Shown here in pieces: positions 13,020-25,515 of a stretch of 64,000 nt of DNA. This DNA comes from Conoideocrella luteorostrata (lineage: Eukaryota; Ascomycota; Sordariomycetes; Hypocreales; Clavicipitaceae), in assembly GCA_032433595.1 (NCBI GenBank), contig JASWJB010000055.1, positions 62,001 to 126,000 on the forward strand, written 5' to 3'. The position numbers and the translations under genes were made by a program. Within the stretch, counting starts at the first letter, position 1; each line of letters opens with the position of its first letter. The notes beneath the pieces are model-generated. The model had not been told where the DNA came from, ran no database searches, and saw only the letters and a program-made list of their open reading frames with translations.

Positions 13020-14173
13020 CTAATCGCTGTCATCCCCATCTAGAGCTTCATCTCCGTCCTCCGTGACCACCCTCTCCTCTAAAGCATCCTGTGTGTCATC
13101 ACCACTCCCAGCCTGCGCATTCTCGTCATCGTCCTCCTCTTCCTCCTCCTGCCCCTGCTCGTCATCGTCCTCCTCCTCATCATCCTGGACATCACCTCCG
13201 CCTTCACCATCCTCCTCCGTTTCCGCGTCGTCATCATCGGCCGTACCCGTGCCCGTGCCCTTACCCGCAGCATCCACCCTCGCCTTCTTCGCCCGCGGCG
13301 CCCCCCCTCTCTCTGAGGACATAGTCGTGTCCACAATAGTCGTACCTGCCATTTCTGTGTCATCGCCGTCGCCGTCGGGGGAAGGCTTGGTCCGTGATTT
13401 TTGACGATAATTTGTGCGTTTTTCAGTCTTGACTTGGTTAAATTCTTTTACGAGGGGTTAAGAACGAAGTTAGCGAGTATTATTATTATGATTATTATTT
13501 TGAAGGACACGAACTGGCAAATTCAGCCTCGAGAGGCTCTTTCAAGAATGAGAATTCAATGTCGTCAAGGGCTTTGAATACATCTGCGGGGGCTATGGTT
13601 TTTTTGTTTGCCGTGATGGTGTGTTCGTTTGCGCTGGGAAAAGAACAAAAAAGTTAGTTTCTTTTTTGAATGTTCCAAGGGGAAATTTGGCAATGGGGAT
13701 ATACTGGTGTTGGAAAGGGGGGAGGGGTGGGGGAAAGTACTGTGAGGCGAGGTAATTGATGAAGATGGTGGCGCTTTTGCTCATGGCGAGAATGGCATTT
13801 GCCTGTATTTGGGTGCTGGGCGGGAGGACACCCTTGGAGAGTCGTGTTATTATTGATTTGGGGAGCATGAGGTCCTGCGTAAGAGTACTAGTTAGCCAGC
13901 TATTCGAGATTTCGGGAGGGTGGGTAGGTGAGGCGAGAGTACTTCTATAGTCGTGACATCTGCGTCTTTATCCTTGTAGTCCTTCCCCTTGTCCTTTCTG
14001 TCCGCGGCTGTGGCCGTGGCCGTGGTTGAGATTTGTGATTCATCCGCGGCCGTGGGGGTAATGCTGGTGTCGTTGTCGTTGTCATTATCGTTGTCGTGGG
14101 TGTCGGCGTGGGCGTTGGTCTTCTTGCGCTGCTGCTGCGGCGGCGGCGCAGGATCTGATTTCCGGGGCGGCAT
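13020..14173 (-). CDS. DPB4: DNA polymerase epsilon subunit D (Dpb4/POLE3-like histone-fold protein)
   Basis: Histone-fold subunit of DNA polymerase epsilon, and in several eukaryotes also of a CHRAC/ISW2-type remodeller; it pairs with a Dpb3-like partner in the nucleus. Exons on the minus strand are 14173-13943, 13874-13741, 13633-13515 and 13444-13020, giving 302 aa. The three introns are 68, 107 and 70 bp, all GT-AG. The histone fold starts at residue 78 with DLMLPKSIITRLSK, continues through AILAMSKSATIFINYLASHANEH split across intron 2, and ends with KKTIAPADVFKALDDIEF. A KFNQVKTEKRTNYRQK linker then leads to a very acidic Asp/Glu tail, common in this family. The N-terminus has a short Asp-Asn dipeptide run. 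All junctions restore known family motifs, so the model is firm. Confidence 0.93.
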
Positions 14174-14506
14174 GACGGGAGCTTTGTGTCTTGTTTCTTG
14201 GTAAAGGAAGTACGAAGGGAAGGAAAGAGGGGGAGAGGGATTATGTAGCAGAGTGTCCTGCCAGGAGGTGCGTGCAAAGCAATTGAGCTCGAGTCGATTC
14301 GATATGGCGGCGATCCTTTGCGTCCCCGCTTGTGCAGCTAGCTGTCTGGTCTGTCTCTGCACATTTCCCCCAGACACAAAGCCAGATAGATCCTAGGCCG
14401 TGCTTGAAAGCCTTGAATATCTTCCCTGGCAGGTCCTTATGGAGGATGGAGGATTGAGGGCGGTATTGATGCGCCTGCGCCACGGGAAGTAGCGTTATGG
14501 CGCTTT

Positions 14507-14550
14507 GTTTTCGTTTCGTTTCGTTTCGATTTCGCTTGATTTCGCTTCGT
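14507..14550. repeat. TTTCG pentamer repeat
   Basis: Four contiguous copies of TTTCG-type pentamers are followed by two or three interrupted copies (GATTTCGCTTGATTTCGCTTCG). The sequence is A/T-G biased, with no coding meaning, and lies about 340 bp upstream of the DPB4 start codon. Confidence 0.7.
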
Positions 14551-14623
14551 GCGATCCCCCGCGGCGCGCCTATGGTTCTGAGATGACTTGAGGTTTGTGG
14601 TGAGCGAAGCTTGAACTATGGAG

Positions 14624-14639
14624 TACGGAGTACTCCGTA
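14624..14639. repeat. Perfect 16-bp palindrome of the dispersed TACGGAGTA motif
   Basis: TACGGAGTACTCCGTA reads the same on both strands and is two overlapping copies of the 9-mer TACGGAGTA. Exact 9-mers by eye, first base given: 214, 271, 1383, 3404, 3594, 4107, 5329, 5352, 6832, 6917, 14624, 14631, 17751, 18411, 21126, 21642, 23834, 23974, 26074, 38089, 38168, 38193, 38318, 48073, 48563, 49566, 49614, 49841, 50505, 51938, 51974, 52122, 52756, 52767, 53359, 53811, 53922, 53929, 54452, 58915, 60404. Many one-mismatch copies (such as TACGGAGCA) also occur. None lies in a called exon. Confidence 0.9.
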
Positions 14640-14726
14640 GTCATACTGAATCTCGCGAGCCGCGACTGGACGCGCCGTGAGTGCCCCGCCCCAGTGGCTG
14701 AGGCTGGGAGAGGCGCGTAGAGTGGT

Positions 14727-14753
14727 GGCTTTGGCTTTGGCTTTGGCTGGGGC
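14727..14753. repeat. GGCTTT hexamer run
   Basis: Four to five near-perfect GGCTTT hexamers on the + strand, decaying into GGCTGGGGCTAAGGCT. It is a simple-sequence tract without a gene. Confidence 0.65.
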
Positions 14754-14842
14754 TAAGGCTGGCTGCTGGCTGGTTTTGGGTTTGGTGCTGCCTGCACCAG
14801 AGCGTTGCGCTAACGACGCTAATGACCGTCACATCTACAATT

Positions 14843-14917
14843 ACAGCTACAATTACGGCTGCATTTTACAGCTACAATTACGGCTGCATTTTACAGCTTT
14901 AATTACAGCTACAACCA
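14843..14917. repeat. 25-bp minisatellite, three copies
   Basis: A 25-bp unit starting ACAGCTACAATTACGGCTGC begins at 14843 and repeats exactly at 14868. A third, diverged copy begins at 14893. Partial ACAGCTACAAT units continue on both sides. Twenty-five is not a multiple of three, which argues against coding use. Confidence 0.8.
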
Positions 14918-16183
14918 TGGTTACAACCGCAATTACACGGAAGGTTGAAAAACATACCATAATTACAATACATGAAATGCACGCAATGCAGCGGCTGTGA
15001 TGAGTTCATTCTCTATCCTTGTTGATAAGCATTAAATATGTGTTATCGCACGAGTTTTATATCAAGACAACAAAGAATTTAGATGGCTATCAATTGCATG
15101 TACATACCAAGGCCAAGGAATGAGCCTCCCTGATCGAGGTCGTGGGAACAGTGCAGCTCGAAAAATGATCATCATGGGAGATTCGTCGCTGGTGAAACAT
15201 ACGGACGGACACATGTGTGATGTTGCAATCACTGCTGGTATATTTGACAATATGGCTGGCGGTATTAGAGAGCCTCCCCTGAGGCCGAACCGTGGGGATT
15301 TGCTGCCACTGTCGCCTCATGATTACCGATGGTGGCGTGCTTTCTTCGTATTTCACACGTACTCTGATCAGCAGGTGAACTTGGCGGATGCCTTGCAAAT
15401 CTGCTGGTTTAGTTATCCGACCGGCGGATCGGCTTCCTCTCGTATTACGAAAAGGCTGGCATTCACGCATAAAATCACAGTAATCTCAACTTTCAGTTCC
15501 CAAATTTGTTTCATCTATTGTTTATGGCCTCGTATTTCATCTCGTGGCAGAGCCAGCTAGCTGACTGCGCCTGCTGCTTGGCCAAACCTGAAACTCCGTC
15601 CCAGGGGCTCGTCGAATCACTGCCCTGAATGTCCAGGCACGTATATGCTCAAGGGCATCCGCACTCTGTCGTAATGATAATCCTGCTGGGTATCTCCATC
15701 CATTTGCCCTAAATTTGTATCTTTAGAAGAGAAGAAAAGAAAACCAATGGGTCCTGGCCCGGCCAGTATGTTGTCCATCATAAGGACTCGATTACTGGCC
15801 CGCTGCGGAAGAAAAAGGAGAGGAAATGTCAAAATCGACCGTTTCTGTAACCTTGCATCGATACCCTGGCACGCGCAATCCCCATGAACGATACCTAACG
15901 GGAGTTCATGAGAATTGCCATTGCAAACAAAATGCCGGATATATACTCCGCACTTGTACATGTGCTGCTTCGTTTCCAGGGAACCCCTGCGAGTGGTGAA
16001 ACGTACGTTGATCCACTTCTAACCAACCCGTCATCCTGGTCCAGCAGGAACTTGATGGTTGACAGGGTATATAGATTGGATCGGCGGTGAGTATGGTAAA
16101 GAATACCAAAGTTACCTCGCCAATGCAAGGAAAATAAGGATAAATAAGTTTCAAAGGCTGTGGATTGCCGTTTCGAGCATGAT

Positions 16184-17002
16184 TCAGCCTATGGCTCGAC
16201 CGATTTCCGATTGATGAATCAGAGGACGCGGCGAGAGGCCACCAAGAAGAATATCCTCGTCAACAGATCCCCGTGGGGGTGTGGACCGAGACGAGTGATT
16301 GCCTCCGGTGCTGTAGTGAGTTGTGTGTCTCGTAGTTGTCGTTGTTGCCGTTGTTGTTGGAAGGAACGTATCGGCTGACCGCCGAGGTGATAGCTGGTGG
16401 TCCACACTCTGGCCGTACCAAGGGTCATGGGGCGTCATGGTAGCTCGCGTGCTCTTGGATCGGGCATGTCGAGGAGACGGCGGCGCCTTTGCAAGACGTG
16501 AAGTATTGCGCCTGGGCTGGGTGATGAATGCATCCTCTCCTTGAACGGTGTCGTCGGTGAGACCTGGCCTTGAATTTGGCGCTCGCGCGAGAACAGGAAC
16601 TGGAGGCATTTCCATGCTGTCTTTGCTTGGCATGAGCGGTATTGCAGGTCGCTCTTCGGACAACCGTGTGTTGTAGTGTGAAGGGTTTTGATATATAATT
16701 ACACTGGCTGGTTTCTGGATGGACCCGATTGAGACGCTTGTTCTGTGGCCGCGATAGTTCTCCGGGCTCGGTTGCAAGTTCTGCATAGTCTCGTTTTCAG
16801 ACGGCTTCTCACTAGCTCTTCGGCCAAATTTCCATGACTGGATCTCTTCATCATCAATTGGTGTGATTCCGCGGTTGAACAGCCGTGCTCTGCGCCTGCG
16901 TGCTCGGTAGCACAAGACGGCAGCCAAGGCGATAAGCACAACGGAAGGAATCGTTGTCGCAAGGATGATGATGAGATTACGGGACGAAACTTCACGCTCC
17001 AT
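16184..17002 (-). CDS. Uncharacterised single-pass membrane protein
   Basis: A single-exon gene of 272 aa. Residues about 9-30 form one hydrophobic helix (LIIILATTIPSVVLIALAAV) with no cleavable signal. A strongly basic stop-transfer stretch (RARRRRARLF) follows, so the bulk is probably cytosolic (type III/Nout orientation by the positive-inside rule). Just after it comes a block RGITPIDDEEIQSWKFGRR, which looks like the conserved core of a filamentous-fungal family I cannot name. The rest is Ser/Pro/Arg-rich and probably disordered, with many potential phosphorylation sites and a Thr run (TTTATTTTTR) near residue 220. The start is the only Met before the helix. I assign no function. It could be a plasma-membrane or vacuolar adaptor, but nothing in the sequence decides this. 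Confidence 0.75.
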   Translation of the reverse strand: MEREVSSRNLIIILATTIPSVVLIALAAVLCYRARRRRARLFNRGITPIDDEEIQSWKFGRRASEKPSENETMQNLQPSPENYRGHRTSVSIGSIQKPASVIIYQNPSHYNTRLSEERPAIPLMPSKDSMEMPPVPVLARAPNSRPGLTDDTVQGEDAFITQPRRNTSRLAKAPPSPRHARSKSTRATMTPHDPWYGQSVDHQLSPRRSADTFLPTTTATTTTTRHTTHYSTGGNHSSRSTPPRGSVDEDILLGGLSPRPLIHQSEIGRAIG

Positions 17003-20000
17003 TGTGTCCCGTGCTATTACGGCGTGCTGAAATGCCTATCACAGTGATTATCCATCCGGGAGGTTCTGTCGTGCAGGCAGGCAAGAATTGGCGAATGCAG
17101 GGCCGGGTACGGGGTCAGAACTGCCGAATAGAAAATGTCTTTGTGGCTGCGAATTGGAGAAAGAAATGTAGGATATAAATTGAGACGGATTGTTTGTTTT
17201 GATATGGAGTCGTGACGGTAATAATTGCAAGCAGCGATTGGCATCTAGCCAGCGAATGTAAACGATGTTGGACAATGCAGGTTTCTCGGCGATGTGACGG
17301 CAACAAGACCCATGCGTTTGGATACCACAGCACCATACACTTGTCTTGTGCAGAGGCCAAAGGAATCCGTTGGGCTGTCGGTAAGTTAGCGCCATGGCTC
17401 TTGGATCATATTGCAAAAAATCCCAACTGTATAGCCGGGTACGGGGAATTGAAGGATGTGATATCGAGGAAGACTTATAAGCCTCGTATTAGTCGGGAGG
17501 TAGACTTACAGGTGATAATGATCGTATTTGGCCCTGAATGAAACGGATATTGAAACGGATGAGCTATATTATGGCCAGGCACAAATGCCCTGCGTTGGCA
17601 GGTTGAGAGCAGCAGACGAGAGAGATTCACGCGGGAGGGGAGACGGAGATGCTATAGTTATACCCACGCCGCCAGGCCGAATGCTGGACGGTGTGGAAGA
17701 TCGTTGCGTTGTGCTGCGTTGCTCTGTGTTGCGCTGCGAGCTGGTGTGAGTACTCCGTACCAGCGTATCCACATCCAAGTATCTCTTGACAGAGTGTGTG
17801 TGGATTTCGGGAACTGGGGGGGTGGAAGGAGGCGAAGGGGTGAAGAGTGGGTAGAAGACAGGGGCAGGCGTGGGAGTGTGCGAAGAAGTTTTGGGGAGTG
17901 CGACGAGGGTGGGAGGCATGAGGACGAGCATGACACAATCACACAATACACACAATACAAGGACAATGGATGGGGATGGAGGTTGGAATTGGCAGTACCA
18001 ACATGGGTTGGGAGACTTCAGGATCATCAGGCTCGATTATAGACATGGTTGACCAGCTGCATTGATTGTAGTACGCGCTTGCATACAGGACATACAATAT
18101 TCATACCATGTTAACACCATACAATATTAATACAATACGCGGTATTCCCATATTGCGTACGGAGTCCGGAGTACAATCTCTCGCCTTGGCTTTCATTTAG
18201 CAGCCCCGGCCAATGTAGCCGCAGCACCACAGAGAGAGAAAAAAGCAATACCAACATCGACCCAATTGGTCCATGATACAAGTACAGAGTACAAGACCAT
18301 CATGGTAGTAGTAGTACGACGGACCACTCCAAACTCCATACAATATTGATGCCGCCGCTTTTCTCCAATGTCTACAATACTCTGCGTGGTTGCGCCGCAC
18401 TACTGCAAGCTACGGAGTATTGTACATATCAATCACATACACACCGAACGCTGAGGTGCGACCTACTGCCAGTGTTTCTTTGTTTATCTTCGAAGTACAT
18501 GACTTGCTTTTCATGACACCGAGATGGCTCTTTGTACCAATAAAAGTCCGACACGGAGAAAATGATGCAAGCAAACGAAGCCGGAATCGTAATCTGGCAT
18601 CCCGGCATACACGCATATACACTTGCATACATGCATGCAATCCTCGGTCGTGCACCCTGCTGTATGTTGCAATGTATCCGCAAGCTGGGCCCAGATTTCC
18701 GGCTGAAAGAGATGAGGGAGACGCTTGGCGGAACCATCTGTTGCGCTGCATCTGCACAGCACACAATAGAAGAGTTCGTAAGGACAATGCAATACAATAG
18801 CCCGTGGCCGGCCCGCGATAAGAAGGTGACAGAGGAGAGGGGCGCACCGGAGCTGGCTGTGGTGGGTCACAGGTCGAGCAGGTGGTAGCAGGTGGTGGGT
18901 TAGTTAAGTGCTCGGTGGTGTGAAATGACGACTAGTTACGGAGCAGTGGTGATTGTTGTGCTGATGGGTTGTGATGGAGGTGCCAATAGTTTGCCTGGGC
19001 GAGGCGAGGCTACCACCCCCAGAGCCAGTGAGAACAAGCCCAAGAGAGGAACGTGGCGCCGACGCAGGGGCAACGTGCGGTCAGCGTCTACAGACCTGCG
19101 GGTCTTCCTGGAGCCCGAATCCTGATCAGAGCAAATTTACTCGCTCACGCGGCCCGAACATGAGGCTATAGCCGGGGTATTAGGGCCGGGCTGTCAATGT
19201 TGGTGATGCTAGTGGTCAGTGGACTGCGGCGGACCTTCCTGCAAAGCCATGGGCGTTGGCGCAGAAGTTTACAGCACATCGTGATATTCGTCCGATGTGC
19301 AGTCATTCATGCTTCCAAGTGCTTCCACTGCTCTGCGCGGCACAAGTTGGGCAGCGTAGCATCCGTACCTGACCGGAAAAGCAAAGACTACTAGTAAGAC
19401 AGACATGGCAGGGACGAGACAAGATAAAACGGGAGGCCGGCGAATCCGAGAATCGACACCCCAAAAGCCGGCTTGTGTAAGCACGTAGGTACGTAGTGGA
19501 CTCGGCGGCGTGCACCGAGTTTTGGACGTGCTCACCCGGTCGGTTCTCTGTAATCCAAACACTCTCTAACGTACCGCTCAATACACAGCTCTACGCCTGT
19601 TCTTCAATATGCTCCTACCCTCCAGACCCATGTACATGAGTACCTAGGTACCTAAAGTATGTCCATGCCGAGGTGGTCTTGTGGTGAGATTGAAGAGGGC
19701 AGTCGCGACCATCAGTGAAGCGTCCGCTCTGGGGGTGTGTGGCAGCTGTTGGCCTGCACTGACCTCCATTTTCCAAATGCTCACTTTGGCACGTATTTTT
19801 CTTTGCATCTATTCGTAATTATCCGTCATAGCTAATTGCCGCTCGCATCTTGTTCCCCATTCGCAATCGCTTCCAGGACGGCGTCCGCGTCGTACATCCA
19901 GCACGTGTTACACGCATACACTTCCGCCCAAATGACGGCACGGATTGAGTGGTCACTCGCCCCAAGTTCTGCTCTGAATCTCCTCAAACCCACCCACACC

Positions 20001-23000
20001 TGTAAGACCATCCGACACACGCTTATTTTGTATTTCTAAACGACACCCATTCGTGCCATTCACCTGGCCCGTTTTTGCGGGCTAGGACAGGCGCCGTCTC
20101 GTCCGACCTAGCCTCGTCAGGAACCAGGAACAGTACCGCCAACGCCACGCAGCTCAGGTCCTCTTGACCTTGTCAAGCCACATACATCTCAAGGTGTGGG
20201 GTTCGGGGGGAACAACGAGGGGAAACACACCGATATGGTATTGTAGACAGAACGGAAGGCTCCACTTCCACGGTTTACAGGACTGTTCTGTGATTAATTA
20301 CGGGAGCCCCGTCGGGGCACACAGCCTGTGCTCTCGGCGCCCTATTCTTAGGCCAATTGTCGTCGCGGGTCTCAGTCCTCATTGCGAGAAACCAAGGGCT
20401 ATGCCTATTATTATACGGACTAATACGGAACGAGCGTTTTCATGTGCAATTTACCCTCGGTTTTCTATCAACTAGTTATTGCAACCATGAAAGTGGTCAC
20501 ATTGAAGTTCGCTACAATCCTAAGATTTGCCAGTTTCACTCACTTCCTTAGCTCTGAGGCAAAGATTTCTCCGGGACGTCTTTATCAACCGGCACAAGTA
20601 GTTAGGTGCTCGCCAAAATGTTGTTGGCTACTTGCTGCCACATTTGTCTCCTTGAAAGGTCCCTTCGCAAACCTTGATGGCAACGAGGGTTCTTGTGTTC
20701 CAAGGGTAGTTACCGTTATAGGATGAAATACCTCGTGCAGCACTTCAGCTCAGAGCCGCCGTTATCTATGAACTACTGAGATAAACCCAGAGACTCTTCC
20801 CGCCCTTGCATGGACATGGGCTGCAACCGGGCCCGCCTGGCAAGCCCAATCTATGTGAGCAATACCCGACCGTTTCGCTTCGCATATTGCACAGAAAAAG
20901 CAAACACATGCATAAGAACGGCTTTCAAAAGAAAGCACAGACTACTAAAGCCACAGAACTTCACTAGCTCTGAGTGTTTTGAGGCACGACTTGCCGAATA
21001 GAGACTGATAAGCCACTAAGCATTGCCCAGCATGGGGATGTCGCATTTTCACACGACATGTATTGTTTGCTCTAAAACAAAAGGAAAAAGAAACAACGTG
21101 CCGAAATTGGATTTCCGCAGCAAGGTACGGAGTAAATACTACTAATTTGAAACAAAACAAGGGCGGGAATGAGTATTGCCAGCGGCAATTGTTCGCTCAC
21201 AGCACTGGGGCCGTTGTATTACAACAACCCGGCATGCGTCTGCGGCCACAATGCTGCACGACAGATCACCATTCTGCTACGAGAGCTTCTGGGTGGGGTG
21301 TTCCCGATTAGATAATCTCCAATCCTCACTCGATCCGATCCGATGATTGGCCATATGGTTTGCCCGGCAACGGTCATTCAGGCCCGATGCAAGCCGGAAA
21401 TATCTAAACACTTCGCTGCAAAGGACTTCGACCTTTGCAGCATCCCGCACGAGGCGTACTCTCAGCCTTCTACAGGAAATTCAATTTGGCGTATTCAGAT
21501 AGTCCATGAAAATTCCCCAAGCCGTGATTGCCGAGTCTGATGAGAATATTTCGTCTCCAACTTACTCGGGTGACAGGCTCGGCATCCATTTAACCGACAC
21601 AGAACCGGAAATCATTCGTCCTAGTTATCCGCTGTATACAGTACGGAGTACATATGCCAGAGACAGAGTCGCTAGGTCTGGCTGGCCCAAACAGACTCAC
21701 AGAACCTACAGCACGCCACTGATGGCTACAACGCTATAGTGGCAGTCATATAGTTTACCACGCAATGGGTCTAGCCACGCTGGCCAGCTCTGCTGGTTGG
21801 TTGGGCCAAGTCAATCTGGGCTTCACATTAGTTGCGGAGTATGATCATGAGTCCTCTTCAGATCAGCGTGGCTGTTTCATGTGCCGCGGAGGAGGCTTGG
21901 TTAAGCCAAGGGCTTGATCCTGGGTCGCCATCATAATTCGCGCTATTAACTGGCTAGACCCCGATCCACCCAGATTTGACAGCTCTTTTTATCCAGAATT
22001 GCGTCTGAAGGGGATGGTAGCGTTCTGCGATCGACGCATGAACGAGCGCTGCAATAATGCAGATCTCTTGATCTTGCGATGACGACCCTACGAAACACGA
22101 CTCATGGCCGCGCATATGCGAAGCATCAGACACACGTTCGATTCGGGCTTTGGTAACAGGGTCGAGGATACTTGAATTCAAACAAGGGCACAGTTGTTTG
22201 GATAGCCCATTGGCCCATCCACATATGCACCTTTGGCGCTCTGACCACCCTGACGATATACTGGAAATGGTGGATTACCACAACGTTCTTTGGGGCCAAC
22301 ATGCAAGGAACGCTGATAACCAGCAAATCTTATATATGCGGAACATGTGCTCAGACAACCCTATATATAGAGAGTTGTGGGTCAAGGTCGACTCGGGGGT
22401 TTGCAATCGCCGACTACATGAATCGGGTTCTGTTTGCTGAATAACTACGGAATACATATCACGGGATTCAAGAAGGACTAGGATGTCCCCCGCAGCCGGG
22501 AGAAACGAGGACAATGTTACCGTGTTATTGGACGCAACTCACGATGCAATTTTAGCCCGTCCAAAGCCAAAAGAGGAAAAGAAAAGACAACCAGGTATTA
22601 ACGCGACATACTGTATAACAGTTACGAGGCTATCTATATATTGTGCTATATGCCGAGGGCAAGGCTGATTGCAACACCTAACATCAAATTCAGAAAGGTA
22701 TTGACAATCGCTTGACTTTGTCAATTCGACGCGCTACCTGGGGTAGCAAATTCAAATTCCCTCTATGCTGAGGCGCAAGACTTAAATCACCCTCTTCATC
22801 AATGCGGCAATGCGCGGTATGTGTTGAAATCCGGCTGAAAGTCGTGGATAGACAATAAAGCCCTTGTCTGCAGGACGGTCGGCCGACCAGATGAATGGCG
22901 TGAGCAGACCCAATTAAATAAGGGGCGACTGTGGAACTGGTTCATTATGGTTTTGCTGGTGTGTGGAGTAATAACAAGGAATCATAGAAAGGACTCAAGC

Positions 23001-25091
23001 TCACCGCTTCTTTTGATACAAGACCGCACAGGTCTGTGTCCTAAAACTATTCCTGTTGTGCAACTGCAGTAACTAACTAGTCAAAAGGCTGCAAGGGACC
23101 AAGAACCAGGCACCAGCAAGTGCGGGACGAGTACCGCGACGTGCGCCGACAATGAAGGTCGTACATGATTAGCCTCAGCATGTCTCATTGAGTTGCGTCG
23201 CATGTTGTGCGACGATTTATGGTTTTCTCCGGACCTAATCCATCGACAACACCTCAAAGCCGCTTGCCGAAGGATAAGCGCCTTGCCATAGATGTCAGCG
23301 CATCGAGAAATTATGTCCATACACTTGCACTCTGTGTTTCTATTGGTGGCGGTTTGAGGACAAAGAACCAGAGTACAACTCTGGCACACGACAGCGTATT
23401 GTAATACAAAGCGCTGTTCACGCATGATGGCTTATGGTGTGACTCTGTATGACGCAGTAATGCGCAGTTACTGTCTCATCACAGCTCGGATTTTCGAGCT
23501 GCATGTTGCTGCACAATCAACGGGCTTGGCTCACGGTGAGACGTTTGCAAGTAATGGATGACAACAGGGAGCAAGATAATATTAAGGCGCCTTCACTTGA
23601 CACAACAGGCCGGCGGTGTAAAGCTCATAACGTGTTGCTATCTATGGCCCTGTTCAGCTGAACACGACCACATGGCAACATCATCATACAAAGTTTAAAG
23701 CAGCCAACATGCTTTCCCGCATTCCCCAGCTATAATTTGCTTTCTGCAGGTTAAACTCAGTTCGTTCGAGAGTCTCCCGAGCGGGCAGTAAGCTTACGAT
23801 ACTGCAGGCAGTCTAGCTGATCTTTCTTGCCACTACTCCGTAAATACGTTCTCAGTTCTCAGCTCGGCTGAGAACCGCGTCTACAGAAGGGATGGAAGCT
23901 TCGATTGTGGCAAACGGTGAGCTTGAGACTCTTTGCCCGAAAGAATTCCACACAATACAATACACAAGACACCTACGGAGTACTTATATTGAAAGCTCTA
24001 ATTATGGCAATGTCTACCCACAGTGTCTTGCTTCCCGAGACAAAACAGGGGTTCCTTACTACAACCATTTAGTTTTGGCACTCGTTTGTTTCTGTTTCTG
24101 ACTCTCATGTCTTCTCCTCTAATTTTTCTTTCTTTCCTCGTAGTGTTTCTAATTTACAGCCTAGTTCCATGGCAGCCCCAACATTATTACCCCATGATGC
24201 CTACCTGGTACTCAGGAGTACATATTATATTGTAGCTTTGTTTGTTTATATCATGCGGTCTCATGCCAGCAGCAACCCACCTGACTACGCTTCCAGATCC
24301 CCGTGCGGGCCGTGAAGGGAAGGATGGCATCGACCATTCTACGAACAGTGGCAGATGCCACGCGTTCGAGCCAAAATACATGGTGGAGACTGGCTTGAGC
24401 CGAAATCAACGCATTTGAGCATCTGACCTACAAAAACGTGTGATTGCTTCGATGACGAATTACTCCGCACACAGGGCAACAAGACAAAAGCAGGGGTGAT
24501 ATACACATGCCGCGCTACGCCGAGCCATCATGACCGTAAGACGATTGAAAACAAGGGTTTATCGAGTCATAAATAGAGAAGATTTTCCAATTGGGGAAAC
24601 TCAAAGCCATGAAAAGGAAAGTGGAAATGTTAATTTCCTTTGGATCATCACCAAGCTAGATCAACATGAACGAGACAATGATGCGGGTAACAATTACGTG
24701 ACTCGTTGCAGCGTGGTTGGGTAAGCCTTGATGTGTCGCGTAAATTGTTCTCCCCTTGGCTGTTGGTCAATTTTGAATGTACAGACATGTGGCATTCAAG
24801 GATAGCAAGCGCGACGCCACCAGTCAGACAACCAACTAGTCGCATTTCGCTTACCAAGGTGTGCTTTGGGTAAGATCGGCCAAACTGGCTAAGCAAGCGG
24901 TTGTTCCTGTGTGTGTCTGTGGGCATAGGACAGAGTCAATCGTTTTCTGATAAGTGACGGATGATTGAGCCACGGCATGACGATGCTGCTGCGATCAAGA
25001 ACCGACAACAAATGCCGTCGCAAGTACCGCCACCTTCCGGAATGCTAGCAGGTTATTTTAACCAACTGCCATGAAGTAGTAGATCTAGTAA

Positions 25092-25515
25092 CTACTCGGT
25101 GTAAACAGACATATGCCAGCTTGCATCTTGGGACTGGTGTAATTGGTCCGGTCGGGAAGAAGACAGACAATGCTCCAACTTCTCAATGAGAGTGTCACAG
25201 TTTCTACATGTTGATACGAGAATATAGCACGCTATCCCCTCTTCCATCGAACACGATACATGATTTGCGGACAAGTCAGAGCCAAATGGAGCAATTGTGA
25301 CCAGCGCTGCCAACTACGCAGAGGCCTTATTCCGGATTTCAGCATTGCCCGATGACAAATGAATGATTCTTTCCATCATCAGGGAGTAAGTATGCCGTCT
25401 GTTTTGGAGTCAGGCAATCCTTGGCATCGTCGTCCATCCTGGAAACAGGCCACACCCATGTCATGTACACTGATCCGAGTGAAGCGGCAGCAACTCGCCC
25501 GCCGTGGAAGGCCAT
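25092..25515 (-). pseudogene. Possible degenerate coding remnant (unidentified)
   Basis: Two adjoining minus-strand readings look protein-like but sit in different frames. The first starts near 25515 (MAFHGGRVAAASLG) and reads on through DDDAKDCLTPKQTAYLLPDD to a stop near 25345. The second runs SGNAEIRNKASA, one TAG, then LAALVTIAPFGSDLSANH and ILVSTCRNCDTLIEKLEHCL to a stop at 25092. A Cys-rich helix of this kind occurs near the C-terminus of some fungal Zn2Cys6 regulators, but I cannot confirm any family. A further acidic frame (25767-25960, minus) might belong to the same relic. Chance open frames remain a real alternative. Confidence 0.2.

Larger units (their letters stand above)
14174..16183. 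other. Intergenic region with several small repeats
   Basis: About 2 kb between DPB4 and the membrane protein gene, both on the minus strand. It contains TTTCG pentamers, a GGCTTT run, a 25-bp minisatellite and a perfect TACGGAGTA palindrome. A frame at 15120-15560 (+) and overlapping minus frames around 15617-16154 have no recognisable domain or splice pattern, and I do not call them. Confidence 0.5.

Noticed and set aside
22100..22165. A GTTCGATTCGGG sequence resembling a tRNA B box
   Set aside because: The flanks do not pair as a T-arm, and no A box or acceptor stem lies at the right distance.
22150..22444. Hydrophobic + strand frames that hint at a transporter helix
   Set aside because: Two overlapping frames are equally open and neither shows repeated helices or transporter motifs.
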